The notes under the pieces: generated by a model
Seen by the model: the letters and a program-made list of their open reading frames with translations, nothing else
Told to the model about the DNA's origin: nothing
Databases searched by the model: none
In this document: positions 47,914 to 56,786 of the stretch, piece by piece
How the letters are laid out: each line of letters starts with the position of its first letter
Numbering within the stretch: position 1 is the stretch's first letter
Assembly (NCBI RefSeq): GCF_026967985.1
Contig: NZ_JAPVBJ010000006.1
Span: 62,001-126,000, forward strand
Origin: Modestobacter sp. VKM Ac-2984
GTDB taxonomy: Bacteria > Actinomycetota > Actinomycetes > Mycobacteriales > Geodermatophilaceae
Direction: 5' to 3'
DNA length: 64,000 bases
Program-made: the position numbers and the translations under genes

Positions 47914-49554
47914 ATGGACGTCAGCGCGCAGGGAACGGCAACCGCCACCGAGTCGAGGAGAGGCGTGACCTCCGGGCTCGCCGGCCGGGTGGGGCTGCGC
48001 GGACGCCTCCTCCTGGCGATCCTGCTGGTGGCACTGACCACCCTGACCGTCGGTCTGGTGGGCATCCAGCGGATGTCGGTGCTCAGCGAGACCGCCGCCG
48101 AGGTCCACGAGGAGGGCGCCGTGCCGCTGGACGGGCTGCGTCAGCTGCAGGCCCAGTGGTGGGAGCTGCAGGCCTACTCCGCTCGGACGAGCATCCCCAC
48201 GCTGCCGCCCCAGACGCTCGCCGCGTCCGCCGAGGGCTTCGCCGCCGGGCTGGAGACCCTGGCCGCGCAGACCGCAGCCGTCGCGGACATGCCGCTGACC
48301 CCGGAGACCCGGGCGGCCTTCGAGACCTTCTCCGCAGGGACCGAGGAGTACCTGTCCCTGCTCACCCAGCTCAGGCAGGCCCCCCCGGGGGACATCGCGG
48401 CGGCGGGCCCGGTCATCCAGGCGATGGGCGCCGCCCAGGCCACCATCTCCGAGGCACTGGTCACCGCCACCAGCGCTGCCCGGGAGGCGGCTGTGGGCAA
48501 GGCGCAGGAGGCGGAGGACGCCTACACCAGTGCCCGCACCCTCACGGTGGCGATCATCGTCATCGGGCTGTTCGTCTCCGTGGTGCTGGCCCTGCTCGTC
48601 GTCCGGTCGGTGATGGGCCCCGTGCAGCGCCTGCGAGAGGTGCTCGACCGGGTCGCCGAGGGTGACCTCAGCGTCCGGGCCGGCGCCACCGGTGGCGCCG
48701 AGATCGGTGAGGTCGCCCGCTCGCTGGACTCGACCCTGGAGTCGCTGAGCGGCGTGCTGCGGTTGGTCAACGACTCCGCCGGCCGGCTGGCGGTGGCGTC
48801 GCAGGCGCTGAACACCGGCGCCGCCGGCATGGCCCGGAGTGCCCAGGCGGCGACCGGCCAGGCCGACGTCGTCGTCAGCTCCGCCGGGGAGGTCGCCGCC
48901 AGCGTCGACACCGTGGCCACCGGCTCGCAGCAGATGGAGGCCGCGATCCGGGAGATCAGCCGGAACGCCAGCGAGGCCTCCCGGGTGGCCGGGCAGGCCG
49001 TCGCGGTCGCGGAGAACACCACCCGCACGGTCGGCAAGCTGGGTGACTCCTCGCAGGAGATCGCCACGGTGGTGAAGCTGATCAACGGGATCGCGGAGCA
49101 GACGAACCTGCTGGCGCTGAACGCCACGATCGAGGCCGCCCGCGCGGGTGAGGCGGGCAAGGGCTTCGCGGTGGTGGCCAGCGAGGTGAAGGAGCTGGCG
49201 CAGGAGACGGCCCGGGCGACCGAGGACATCTCGCAGCGCGTGGAGGCGATCCAGGCCGACACCGCCGGGGCGGTCTCGGCGATCGGGGAGATCAGCTCGG
49301 TGATCGGCGAGATCAACGACTACCAGGCGACCATCGCCGCGGCGGTGGAGGAGCAGACCGCGACCACCAACGAGATGAACCGCAACGTCGCCGAGGCAGC
49401 GGGCAGCTCGCGGAGCATCGCCACCGCGATCTCCGGGCTCGCCGCGGGCACCCAGCAGACCAACGAGGGCGTGGCGGAGGCGCAGCGCTCGGCGGCGGAC
49501 CTGGCCCGGATGAGCGACGAGCTCCAGGACGCCGTCCGGCGGTTCACCGTCTAG
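47914..49554 (+). CDS. methyl-accepting chemotaxis protein, tandem paralogue
   Basis: About 546 residues with the same plan as the upstream receptor: TM1 (GRLLLAILLVALTTLTVGLVGI), a sensor bundle different in sequence from the first, TM2 (VAIIVIGLFVSVVLALLVV), HAMP (RSVMGPVQRLREVLDRVAEGDL) and an almost identical signalling tip. ATG 47914 is preceded by AGAAGAGGGA. The sensor divergence suggests a different ligand range. Confidence 0.93.
   Translation: MDVSAQGTATATESRRGVTSGLAGRVGLRGRLLLAILLVALTTLTVGLVGIQRMSVLSETAAEVHEEGAVPLDGLRQLQAQWWELQAYSARTSIPTLPPQTLAASAEGFAAGLETLAAQTAAVADMPLTPETRAAFETFSAGTEEYLSLLTQLRQAPPGDIAAAGPVIQAMGAAQATISEALVTATSAAREAAVGKAQEAEDAYTSARTLTVAIIVIGLFVSVVLALLVVRSVMGPVQRLREVLDRVAEGDLSVRAGATGGAEIGEVARSLDSTLESLSGVLRLVNDSAGRLAVASQALNTGAAGMARSAQAATGQADVVVSSAGEVAASVDTVATGSQQMEAAIREISRNASEASRVAGQAVAVAENTTRTVGKLGDSSQEIATVVKLINGIAEQTNLLALNATIEAARAGEAGKGFAVVASEVKELAQETARATEDISQRVEAIQADTAGAVSAIGEISSVIGEINDYQATIAAAVEEQTATTNEMNRNVAEAAGSSRSIATAISGLAAGTQQTNEGVAEAQRSAADLARMSDELQDAVRRFTV
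49012..49231 (+). repeat. near-identical 220-base tract shared by the two MCP genes, copy 2
   Basis: Partner of 47201-47420 at an offset of 1811 bases. See that entry for the comparison. Confidence 0.9.
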
Positions 49555-49581
49555 CGGCGGTCGCTGCGGACCACACCGCGT

Positions 49582-49610
49582 GCCCGGCGCCGTCCCCTGC
49601 GGCGCCGGGC
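49582..49610. terminator. hairpin between the second MCP gene and a convergent regulator
   Basis: GCCCGGCGCCG (49582-49592) pairs perfectly with 49600-49610 around a seven-base loop. It lies 27 bases past the MCP stop and 7 bases before the stop of the minus-strand gene, so it can serve both. Confidence 0.82.
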
Positions 49611-49617
49611 CGCTCCT

Positions 49618-51120
49618 TCAGTCGGCGAGCAGTCGAGCGCGGCGGACCGCCACCGCGGCCGACCGCGGGTCGGCGGGGGAGAGGAGCTCGGCCAGCCGGT
49701 CGTGGACGGCGCCGTCGTCCTCGCCCAGGGGATGGGTGCTGAAGGTGTGGAGCAGCTCGGGGTCGTCGGTGGCCAGCACGGCGCGGCGCAGACCCGCCGT
49801 GAGCTCGTCGCTCAGCTGCCGGATCTCCGGCGCCTCCGACCGGGGCAGCACCGGCCCGCGGCAGGCGCTGAGGGCCGCGCGCACGTGCCGGGCCGCCAGC
49901 GCCCGGCCCGCGGTGTCGACGTCGGTGCCGACCTCGGCCACCAGCCGGTAGGGCCGGGTCTGCAGCAGCTCCGCCCCGACCAGCGTGCGGAGCCGGCGGA
50001 TCTCACCGCGCACCGTCGTCTGGTTGCCGCGGTCGCCGTAGAGCAGCTGGGCCAGCTGCTCCCCGGTGAGCCCGTCGGGGTGCCGGGTGAGCATGAGGAG
50101 GACCTCCGCCAGGCGCAGCGGCAACGGGATCGCGCGGTCGTCGACGGTCACCGTGGGCGTCCCGGTCCCGGTGCACCGCAGCGACAGCACGTGCTCGACC
50201 GGACGGGGTGCCGACCGGGTGCGGCGGGCGGCGGTCCGGAGCAGGCAGCCGTCGGCGAACCGGTCGACGTGGGCCTCCCGGCCGTCGGGCAGGGCGACCC
50301 GGTCGCCGTCGCCGAGCTCGACGTGCGCCGGCCACCGGTCGGTGGGCTCGGCGGCCAGCACCCGGCCGCTGAGGGTGACGAAGGCGGTTGCGTCGCCGGA
50401 CCGGCCCGGCGGCAGCAGGTGCCGGAGCCGCCGGCGTTCGTCGGCGATCGCCAGCCGCACCCGCAGCTGGTCCTCCGCCAGCCGAGCGGTGGCCGCGACC
50501 AGTTGGGCCAGGGCGGGGTTCACCGCGTGCAGCGGACCGCTCACGTCGAGGACGCCGATGATCGCCCCGGTGTCCGGGTCGTGGACCGGAGCCGCGACAC
50601 AGGTCCAGGAGTGGTACGTGCGGACCAGGTGCTCCGCCGAGTGGATCTGCACCGGCGCCCCGACGGCGAGGGCGGTGCCCATCGCGTTCGTCCCGATGGC
50701 GGCCTCGCTCCAGTCGGTGCCGGGGAAGAGGCCGACCCGGTCCGCCTGCCCGAGGAGCTGCCGGTCGCCGTCGCGCCACAGGACGTGGCCCGCGGCGTCG
50801 GTCACCAGCACCAGGTGCATCGCGTCGTCGGCGACGTCCACCAACGCGCTGCGCAGCAGCGGCATGACGGCGTTCATCGGGTGGGCGGCGCGGAGGTCGT
50901 CCAGCTCGTCGGCCGCGTGGACCACCGGCGGTGTCCGGCGCTCGGGGTCGACGTGCGCGGCGAGGCTCCGCGCCCAGGACGCCGAGACCACCGGCCGGGG
51001 GGCCCGGCGGACGGTGCCCTGGGCGAGCACCGCGTCGAACGTCTCAGCCAGCGCCCGCGCGCGCTCGCGGGGGTCGAGGTGCTCGCCCTCGCCGGCCAGG
51101 TGCTCTGCATCGCACGACAT
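49618..51120 (-). CDS. GAF-domain transcriptional regulator (AcoR-like sensor, DNA-binding C-terminus)
   Basis: About 500 residues. A GAF sensor region (LVLVTDAAGHVLWRDGD, GTDWSEAAIGTNAMGTALA, CVAAPVHDPDTGAIIGVLDVSGPL) resembles the N-terminus of AcoR/DhaR activators. There is no AAA+ sigma-54 domain. Instead the C-terminal half carries a winged-helix-like segment (LPLRLAEVLLMLTRHPDGLTGEQLAQLLYG, TTVRGEIRRLRTLVG). Start ATG 51120 is preceded by GGGGGTG. ATG 51177 would add 19 residues. Next to the PduO-C-like gene and diol dehydratase operon, it probably controls them. Confidence 0.8.
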   Translation of the reverse strand: MSCDAEHLAGEGEHLDPRERARALAETFDAVLAQGTVRRAPRPVVSASWARSLAAHVDPERRTPPVVHAADELDDLRAAHPMNAVMPLLRSALVDVADDAMHLVLVTDAAGHVLWRDGDRQLLGQADRVGLFPGTDWSEAAIGTNAMGTALAVGAPVQIHSAEHLVRTYHSWTCVAAPVHDPDTGAIIGVLDVSGPLHAVNPALAQLVAATARLAEDQLRVRLAIADERRRLRHLLPPGRSGDATAFVTLSGRVLAAEPTDRWPAHVELGDGDRVALPDGREAHVDRFADGCLLRTAARRTRSAPRPVEHVLSLRCTGTGTPTVTVDDRAIPLPLRLAEVLLMLTRHPDGLTGEQLAQLLYGDRGNQTTVRGEIRRLRTLVGAELLQTRPYRLVAEVGTDVDTAGRALAARHVRAALSACRGPVLPRSEAPEIRQLSDELTAGLRRAVLATDDPELLHTFSTHPLGEDDGAVHDRLAELLSPADPRSAAVAVRRARLLAD

Positions 51121-51220
51121 CGCACCCCCGGGCGGGCTCATGGCGCAGACGCCGGCACTGGCGCCGGTGCGGATCATCGCTCACACCCCGACCCCCGGCA
51201 ACCACCGGCGGGGCGGCGGG

Positions 51221-51292
51221 AGCTCAGCCCAGGGCTGTCACGGCAGCTCAGCCCAGGGCTGCCGCGGCAGCTCAGTCCAGGGCTGCCGCGGC
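51221..51292. repeat. three tandem copies of a 24-base unit at the 3' end of the GlcG/PduO-C-like gene
   Basis: Units at 51221-51244, 51245-51268 and 51269-51292 differ from each other at only one to three positions (the first base set is AGCTCAGCCCAGGGCTG). The third unit contains the stop codon and last codons of the minus-strand gene. The other two repeat that end downstream, each with its own in-frame-style stop. Confidence 0.88.
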
Positions 51293-51676
51293 AGCGGTGG
51301 CCACGTCGACGTCCTGGGCCACCGACCCCGCGCTGACCCCGACGGCGCCCACCACCACGCCGTCCCGGCGCAGCGGGATCCCGCCGCCGAAGGTGACCAG
51401 CCCGCCGGAGGTCTGCTCCAGGCCGTAGAGCTCGGCTCCGGGCTGGACCAGGTCGGTCAGGGCCGCCGTGGGCGCGGCCATCAGCACCGAGGTGACGGCC
51501 TTGCGGGTGGAGATGTCGATGCTCGCCTTGATGGCGCCGTCCATCCGCCCGAACGCGAGCAGGTGGCCACCGTCGTCGACGACGGCGACGTTCATCGGCT
51601 GGCCGATCTCCTCGGCCCGGGCGAGGCCCGCGTCCAGGACCCGGCGGGCATCGGCGTGGGAGAGCGATGTGGTCAT
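51272..51676 (-). CDS. GlcG/HbpS family (PduO C-terminal-like, DUF336) protein
   Basis: 134 residues: LSHADARRVLDAGLARAEEIGQPMNVAVVDDGGHLLAFGRMDGA, IKASIDISTRKAVTSV, VTFGGGIPLRRDGVVVGAVGVSAGS. This is the GlcG/HbpS fold, also the C-terminal domain of PduO, which binds heme and corrinoids in known members. The start ATG 51676 is divergent from the dehydratase operon. The context suggests a corrinoid- or heme-linked accessory role in diol/glycerol use. Confidence 0.87.
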   Translation of the reverse strand: MTTSLSHADARRVLDAGLARAEEIGQPMNVAVVDDGGHLLAFGRMDGAIKASIDISTRKAVTSVLMAAPTAALTDLVQPGAELYGLEQTSGGLVTFGGGIPLRRDGVVVGAVGVSAGSVAQDVDVATAAAAALD

Positions 51677-51747
51677 CGTCACAGCCAAGCAGTCCTGCGG
51701 CCTCCCGGTACAGCCCCGCCGTGGAGGCAACGAAGAGGCAACGTGTG

Positions 51748-51758
51748 CTGTGTCACAG
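51748..51758. promoter_or_regulatory. small palindrome in the dehydratase promoter region
   Basis: CTGTGTCACAG is a perfect 11-base palindrome 36 bases before the dehydratase ATG. TCACAG recurs at 51679-51684 near the divergent gene. It is a candidate site for the GAF regulator. There is no cobalamin riboswitch in the 117-base gap. Confidence 0.35.
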
Positions 51759-51793
51759 TCCCGGTGCACGGACCGACTGGGAGGGATGCCCCG

Positions 51794-52252
51794 ATGAGCG
51801 CCTCGTTGGACACCGGACTGACCCGCGGGGACTACCCGCTGTCGGTCAACCGGCCTGAGCTGCTGCGGACCCCGACGGGGAAGCCGATCACCGCGCTGAC
51901 GATGGACGCGGTGGTGTCGGGTGAGCTGTCGGCCGAGGACCTGCGGATCGCCCCGGAGACCCTGGAGCTGCAGGCCCAGCTGGCCGACGCCAGCAACCGC
52001 CCGCAGCTGGCGATGAACTTCCGGCGGGCGGCGGAGATGTGCGCGATCCCCGACGCCGAGGTGCTCGGCATGTACAACGCGCTGCGGCCGCGGGCCTCCA
52101 CCGCCGCCGGGCTCGCCGCGCTGGCCGACCGGCTGGAGACGACGTGGTCGGCGCCGGTGTGCGCGGGCCTCGTCCGTGAGGCAGCCGAGGTGTACGCGCG
52201 CCGCGACCTGCTGGCCCGGGCCGGCGCCGAGGACGGAGAGGACACCCCATGA
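51794..52252 (+). CDS. pduE: propanediol/glycerol dehydratase small (gamma) subunit
   Basis: 152 residues. The conserved start LTRGDYPLSVNRPELLRTPTGKPITALTMDAVVSGEL and the LQAQLADASNRPQLAMNFRRAAE region identify the gamma subunit of B12-dependent diol dehydratases. It overlaps the large-subunit ATG (ATGA). Here it precedes the large subunit, whereas enterobacterial operons run large, medium, small. Confidence 0.92.
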   Translation: MSASLDTGLTRGDYPLSVNRPELLRTPTGKPITALTMDAVVSGELSAEDLRIAPETLELQAQLADASNRPQLAMNFRRAAEMCAIPDAEVLGMYNALRPRASTAAGLAALADRLETTWSAPVCAGLVREAAEVYARRDLLARAGAEDGEDTP

Positions 52253-53961
52253 CCACCGCCCAGCCGCGGCCCGCGGGCCAGCCCCGGCACTCGCTGCGCA
52301 CCGACATCTTGGAGGCCCGCCCGGTCAACCTCGACGGGTTCGTCGAGGAGTGGCCCGAGAAGGGCCTCGTCGCGATGGAGAGCGAGTTCGACCCGGCCCC
52401 CAGCGTGCGGGTCGAGGACGGCCGCATCGTCGAGCTGGACGGCCGGCAGCGCGCCGACTTCGACTTCATGGACTCCTTCATCGCCGACCACGCCATCGAC
52501 GTGGCGTCGGCCGAGGAGTCCAACGCCCTCCCCTCGGCCGAGATCGCCCGGATGCTGATCGACCCCCGGGCCTCCCGGGACGACGTGCTCGCGGTGACCC
52601 GCGGCCTCACCCCGGCCAAGGTGCTCGACGTCCTCAAGCTGATGAACGTCGTCGAGATCATGCAGGGGATGCAGAAGATGCGGGCCCGGCGCACGCCGGC
52701 CAACCAGGCGCACTCCACCAGCGCCCGCGACAACCCGGTGCAGGTGGCCGCCGACGCCGCCGAGGGCGCGCTGCGCGGCTTCGCCGAGCTGGAGACCACC
52801 CTCGGCGTGCTGCGCTACGCGCCCCTGGTGGCCATCGCCCTGCAGGTGGGCGCCCAGGTCGGCCGCGGCGGCGTGCTCACCCAGTGCGCGCTGGAGGAGG
52901 CGACCGAGCTGGAGCTCGGGATGCGCGGCATCACCGCCTACGCCGAGACGATCTCGATCTACGGCACGGAGTCGGTGTTCATCGACGGGGACGACACCCC
53001 GTGGTCCAAGGCGTTCCTCGCCTCGGCCTACGCCTCCCGCGGGATCAAGATGCGCTTCACCTCCGGCACCGGCTCGGAGGTGCAGATGGGCAACGCCGAG
53101 GGCAAGTCGATGCTCTACCTGGAGATCCGCTGCATCCTGATGGCGAAGGGGGCCGGGGTGCAGGGGCTGCAGAACGGCTCGATCAGCTGCATCGGGGTGC
53201 CCGGCGCCGTCCCCGGCGGGCTGCGCGCGGTGGCCGCGGAGAACCTGGTGGCCAGCATGATGGACCTGGAGTGCGCCTCCGGGAACGACCAGTCGTTCTC
53301 CCACTCGGCGATGCGCCGGACCGCCCGGATGATGCCGCAGCTCCTGCCCGGCACCGACTTCGTCTGCTCGGGCTACTCGGCGGTGCCGAACGCGGACAAC
53401 ATGTTCGCCGGGTCCAACTTCGACACCGAGGACTACGACGACTGGAACACCATCCAGCGCGACTTCCAGGTCGACGGCGGGCTGCGGCACGTGCGGGAGG
53501 ACGAGATCCTGCTCGCCCGGAGCAAGGCCGCCCGCGCCCTGCAGGCGCTGTTCGCCTACCTCGACCTGCCGGCGGTCACCGACGACGAGGTGGAGGCGGC
53601 CACCTACGCCAACTCCTCCGCCGACTACCCCTTCCGGGACGTGCTGGCCGACCTCAAGGGCGCCCAGGCGGTCATGGACCGCGGCATCACCGGCCTGGAC
53701 ATCGTCAAGGGCCTGGAGTCCGCCGGCTTCCACGACGTCGCCGAGAACCTGCTGACCGTGCTGCGCCAGCGGGTCTCCGGTGACCTGCTGCAGACCTCGG
53801 CGGTGCTCACCGCCGACTTCACCCCGCTGTCGGCGATCAACGACCCGAACGACTACGCCGGCCCCGGCACCGGCTACCGGCTGGAGGGCGAACGCTGGGC
53901 CGAGCTGAAGAAGCTGCGGCACGTCACGTCGGCGACCGACCCCGAGAGCGAGGTGGGCTGA
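52249..53961 (+). CDS. pduC: propanediol/glycerol dehydratase large (alpha) subunit
   Basis: 570 residues, the catalytic TIM-barrel subunit that uses adenosylcobalamin to turn 1,2-propanediol or glycerol into an aldehyde plus water. Family segments include RPVNLDGFVEEWPEKGLVAMESEFDP, the substrate and K+ region around ELELGMRGITAYAETISIYGTE, KMRFTSGTGSEVQMG and LECASGNDQSFSHSAMRRTARMMPQ. Diol versus glycerol preference cannot be told by eye. It is slightly longer than the usual 554 residues because of extra N-terminal residues. Confidence 0.95.
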   Translation: MTTAQPRPAGQPRHSLRTDILEARPVNLDGFVEEWPEKGLVAMESEFDPAPSVRVEDGRIVELDGRQRADFDFMDSFIADHAIDVASAEESNALPSAEIARMLIDPRASRDDVLAVTRGLTPAKVLDVLKLMNVVEIMQGMQKMRARRTPANQAHSTSARDNPVQVAADAAEGALRGFAELETTLGVLRYAPLVAIALQVGAQVGRGGVLTQCALEEATELELGMRGITAYAETISIYGTESVFIDGDDTPWSKAFLASAYASRGIKMRFTSGTGSEVQMGNAEGKSMLYLEIRCILMAKGAGVQGLQNGSISCIGVPGAVPGGLRAVAAENLVASMMDLECASGNDQSFSHSAMRRTARMMPQLLPGTDFVCSGYSAVPNADNMFAGSNFDTEDYDDWNTIQRDFQVDGGLRHVREDEILLARSKAARALQALFAYLDLPAVTDDEVEAATYANSSADYPFRDVLADLKGAQAVMDRGITGLDIVKGLESAGFHDVAENLLTVLRQRVSGDLLQTSAVLTADFTPLSAINDPNDYAGPGTGYRLEGERWAELKKLRHVTSATDPESEVG

Positions 53962-53963
53962 CC

Positions 53964-54548
53964 ATGACCACCGCCACGCCCGACCGCACGGTCAGCCTCC
54001 GCGAGCTGGGCCCGGCGACCCGCGGCACCCGGCCCGACGAGGTGGTGATCGCCGTGTCCCCGGCCTTCGCCGGCCACTTCAGCAAGACGATCGTCGAGGT
54101 CCCGCACGCCGAGGTGCTGCGCCAGTTGATGGCCGGCATCGAGGAGCAGGGCGTGGGCGCCCGGCTCGTCCGGGTCCGGGACACCGCGGACCTGGCGGCC
54201 ATCGCGCACATCGGGGCCAAGCTGTCCGGCTCCGGCATCTCCGTCGGGATCCTGTCCCGCGGGACGACGATGATCCACCAGAAGGACCTCGCCCGGCTGA
54301 GCAACCTCGAGCTGTTCCCGCAGTCCCCACTGCTGGACCCGGCGGTGTTCCGCATGATCGGCTCGAACGCCGCGCAGTACGCGAAGGGCGAGTCGCCCCA
54401 GCCGGTGCCCACCCGCAACGACCAGATGGCGCGACCGCGCTGGCAGGCGAAGGCCGCGCTCCTGCACCTCAAGGAGTTCGAGTGCATCGAGGCCGGGCGT
54501 GGCCCGGTGGAGGTCGAGGCCGTCTTCGAACTGACCGACGCGGGCTGA
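53964..54548 (+). CDS. pduD: propanediol/glycerol dehydratase medium (beta) subunit
   Basis: 194 residues. RPDEVVIAVSPAFAGHFSKTIVEVPHAEVLRQLMAGIEEQG and the C-terminal RPRWQAKAALLHLKEFE place it as the beta subunit, which helps hold the cobalamin cofactor. It begins two bases after the large-subunit stop. It lacks the long N-terminal extension of PduD that targets microcompartments, which fits the absence of shell genes. Confidence 0.93.
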   Translation: MTTATPDRTVSLRELGPATRGTRPDEVVIAVSPAFAGHFSKTIVEVPHAEVLRQLMAGIEEQGVGARLVRVRDTADLAAIAHIGAKLSGSGISVGILSRGTTMIHQKDLARLSNLELFPQSPLLDPAVFRMIGSNAAQYAKGESPQPVPTRNDQMARPRWQAKAALLHLKEFECIEAGRGPVEVEAVFELTDAG

Positions 54549-54549
54549 G

Positions 54550-56433
54550 GTGGGGGCGCCCCACCGCGACCCGTCGTCGGCCCGGCTGGTCGTCGGCGTC
54601 GACATCGGCAACTCCACGACCGAGGCGTGCCTGGCCGACCTGGCCCCGGACGGGTCGGTGGCGTACCTGGGCGCGGGCTTGACCCGGACCACCGGGGTCA
54701 AGGGCACCCCGGACAACACCGCCGGGGCGCTCCGGGTGATCCGGGACGTCCTCGCCCAGGCCGGACGGCGGCCCGACGAGGTGCACACCGTGCTGCTCAA
54801 CGAGGCCACGCCGGTGATCAGCGGCCTGGCGATGGAGACCATCACCGAGACGATCATCACCGAGTCCACGATGATCGGGCACAACCCGACGACGCCCGGC
54901 GGGCAGGGGCTCGCGGTGGGCACCACCGTGTCGATCGCCGACCTGGCGGGGCAGTCCCCGGGCGACCCGGTGGTCTGCGTGGTGCCGGTCGAGTGGGACT
55001 TCGACGACGTCGCGCGGGTGGTGAACGCCGCCGTCGCCCGCGGGGTGGCGGTGGTGGCCGCCGTCCTCGCCGGGGACGACGCGGTGCTGGTCACCAACCG
55101 GCTGGACCGCCCGGTGCCCGTCGTGGACGAGGTGCGCGCGGTCGAGAAGGTGCCGCTGGGCATGCTGGCCGCGGTGGAGGTGGCCGCACCGGGGCGGACG
55201 ATCCGCACCCTGTCGGACTCCTACGGGCTGGCCTCGGTGTTCGGCCTGAACCCCGAGCAGACCCGGGCGGTCTCCCCGGTCGCCCGCGCGCTCACCGGGA
55301 ACCGCTCCGCGGTGGTGGTGCGGACCCCGTCCGGGGACGTCACCGACCGGCGGATCCCGGTCGGTGAGCTGGTGCTGCGCGGGGCGGGGAAGGAGCTGCG
55401 GATCGACGTCGACGCCGGGGCCGAGGCGATCATGGCCACCATCGCCCGGCTGCAGCCGCTCGACGACGTGCACGGGGAACCCGGCACCCACGTCGGCGGG
55501 ATGCTCGCCCAGGTCCGCGACACCATGGCCGACGTGCTGCACGACGCCGACGGGTCGGCGCAACCGCCGGCGGAGATCGCCATCCGCGACGTCCTGGCGG
55601 TCGACACCTTCGTGCCGGCCGAGGTGCGCGGTGGGCTGGCCGGCGAGGTGGCGCTGGAGAACGCCGTGGCGCTCGCGGCGATGGTGCGGACCAGCCGCAG
55701 CCGGATGCAGCTGGTCGCCGACCAGGTGTCCACCCAGCTCGGGGCCTGGGCGGAGATCGGTGGCGTCGAGGGGGAGATGGCCGTGGGCGGGGCGCTGACC
55801 ACCCCGGGCGTCGACCGGCCGGTCGCCGTCCTGGACCTGGGCGGGGGCTCGACCGACGCGGCGTTGCTGACCCGGGACGGGGTGTGCACCGCCGTCCACG
55901 TGGCCGGGGCCGGGGAGCTGGTGACCAAGCTGATCGACTCCGAGCTGGCCCTGGGCGACCGGGAGGTCGCCGAGGGCGTGAAGTGGCACCCCCTGGCCAA
56001 GGTGGAGAGCTTCTTCCACCTGCGGCACGAGGACGGCACCGTCCAGTTCTTCGACCAGCCGTTCCCGCCGCACGTGTTCGCCCGCGTCGTGGTGCTCACC
56101 CCCGACGGCCCGGTGCCCGTCGAGACCCGGCACGGGCTGGACCACGTCCGGCGGGTGCGGCGGGCGGCGAAGAGCCGGGTGTTCGTGGTCAACGCCGTCC
56201 GGGCGCTGCGGCAGGTCGCGCCCGGGGCGGACCTGCGGGCGCTGGACTTCGTCGTGCTGCTGGGCGGCTCGGCGCTGGACTTCGAGATCCCCGAGCTGAT
56301 CGCCGACGAGCTCGCGCCCTACGGCATCGTCTGCGGGACGGGCAACGTGCTCGGCACCCAGGGCCCCCGCACCGCCGTCGCGACCGGGCTGGTCCGGGCG
56401 CACGCGGCCGCATCGTCGTGCCCGGCCGGGTGA
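54550..56433 (+). CDS. ddrA: diol dehydratase reactivase, large subunit
   Basis: 627 residues of the DdrA/PduG family, an ATP-dependent chaperone that exchanges damaged cobalamin for intact cofactor. The actin-like ATPase core is visible in VVGVDIGNSTTEACLADL and VAVLDLGGGSTDAALLTRDG. Other family segments are TRTTGVKGTPDNTAGA and LNEATPVISGLAMETITETIITESTMIGHNP. It starts at GTG 54550 immediately after the beta-subunit stop, and ends overlapping the small subunit. Confidence 0.95.
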   Translation: MGAPHRDPSSARLVVGVDIGNSTTEACLADLAPDGSVAYLGAGLTRTTGVKGTPDNTAGALRVIRDVLAQAGRRPDEVHTVLLNEATPVISGLAMETITETIITESTMIGHNPTTPGGQGLAVGTTVSIADLAGQSPGDPVVCVVPVEWDFDDVARVVNAAVARGVAVVAAVLAGDDAVLVTNRLDRPVPVVDEVRAVEKVPLGMLAAVEVAAPGRTIRTLSDSYGLASVFGLNPEQTRAVSPVARALTGNRSAVVVRTPSGDVTDRRIPVGELVLRGAGKELRIDVDAGAEAIMATIARLQPLDDVHGEPGTHVGGMLAQVRDTMADVLHDADGSAQPPAEIAIRDVLAVDTFVPAEVRGGLAGEVALENAVALAAMVRTSRSRMQLVADQVSTQLGAWAEIGGVEGEMAVGGALTTPGVDRPVAVLDLGGGSTDAALLTRDGVCTAVHVAGAGELVTKLIDSELALGDREVAEGVKWHPLAKVESFFHLRHEDGTVQFFDQPFPPHVFARVVVLTPDGPVPVETRHGLDHVRRVRRAAKSRVFVVNAVRALRQVAPGADLRALDFVVLLGGSALDFEIPELIADELAPYGIVCGTGNVLGTQGPRTAVATGLVRAHAAASSCPAG

Positions 56434-56780
56434 CCGACGCCGCGCAGCGGCCGACCGTGCTCGTGCACCGTGCCCCCGCGGCGCCGGCGGCGGTGCTGCG
56501 CGAGGTCTGCGCCGGCGCGGAGGAGGAGGGCGTGCCCACCGACGTCGTCGACGTCCCGGGCGGGCCCGCGGACGCCGTCGGGCTGGCGCACGCGGCCGCC
56601 CGGGGCTCCCAGCTGGAGGTCGGCGTCGGCGTCGACGCCGCCGGCACGGTGGCGGTGCACCACGGCAAGCTGCCCGCCCACCGTCCGGCGACGACGACCG
56701 GCCCGGACGCCGGCCCGCAGGACTGGCGCCGGACCGGCCGGACCGCGGCCCGGATCGTCAAGGGGCTGCCGCTGGGCTGA
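56430..56780 (+). CDS. ddrB: diol dehydratase reactivase, small subunit
   Basis: 116 residues of the DdrB/PduH family, which swaps with the dehydratase beta subunit during reactivation. It has VLREVCAGAEEEGVPTDVVDV, AHAAARGSQLEVGVGVDAAGTVAVHHGKLP and WRRTGRTAARIVKGLPL. GTG 56430 overlaps the large-subunit stop. GTG 56418 is in frame. It is the last gene of the operon; no aldehyde or alcohol dehydrogenase follows. Confidence 0.9.
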   Translation: MTDAAQRPTVLVHRAPAAPAAVLREVCAGAEEEGVPTDVVDVPGGPADAVGLAHAAARGSQLEVGVGVDAAGTVAVHHGKLPAHRPATTTGPDAGPQDWRRTGRTAARIVKGLPLG

Positions 56781-56786
56781 ACCCGG

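Noticed and set aside
51677-51793. Possible cobalamin riboswitch before the B12-dependent dehydratase operon
   Set aside because: The gap is only 117 bases and has no B12-box-like GCCACTG sequence or multi-stem leader.
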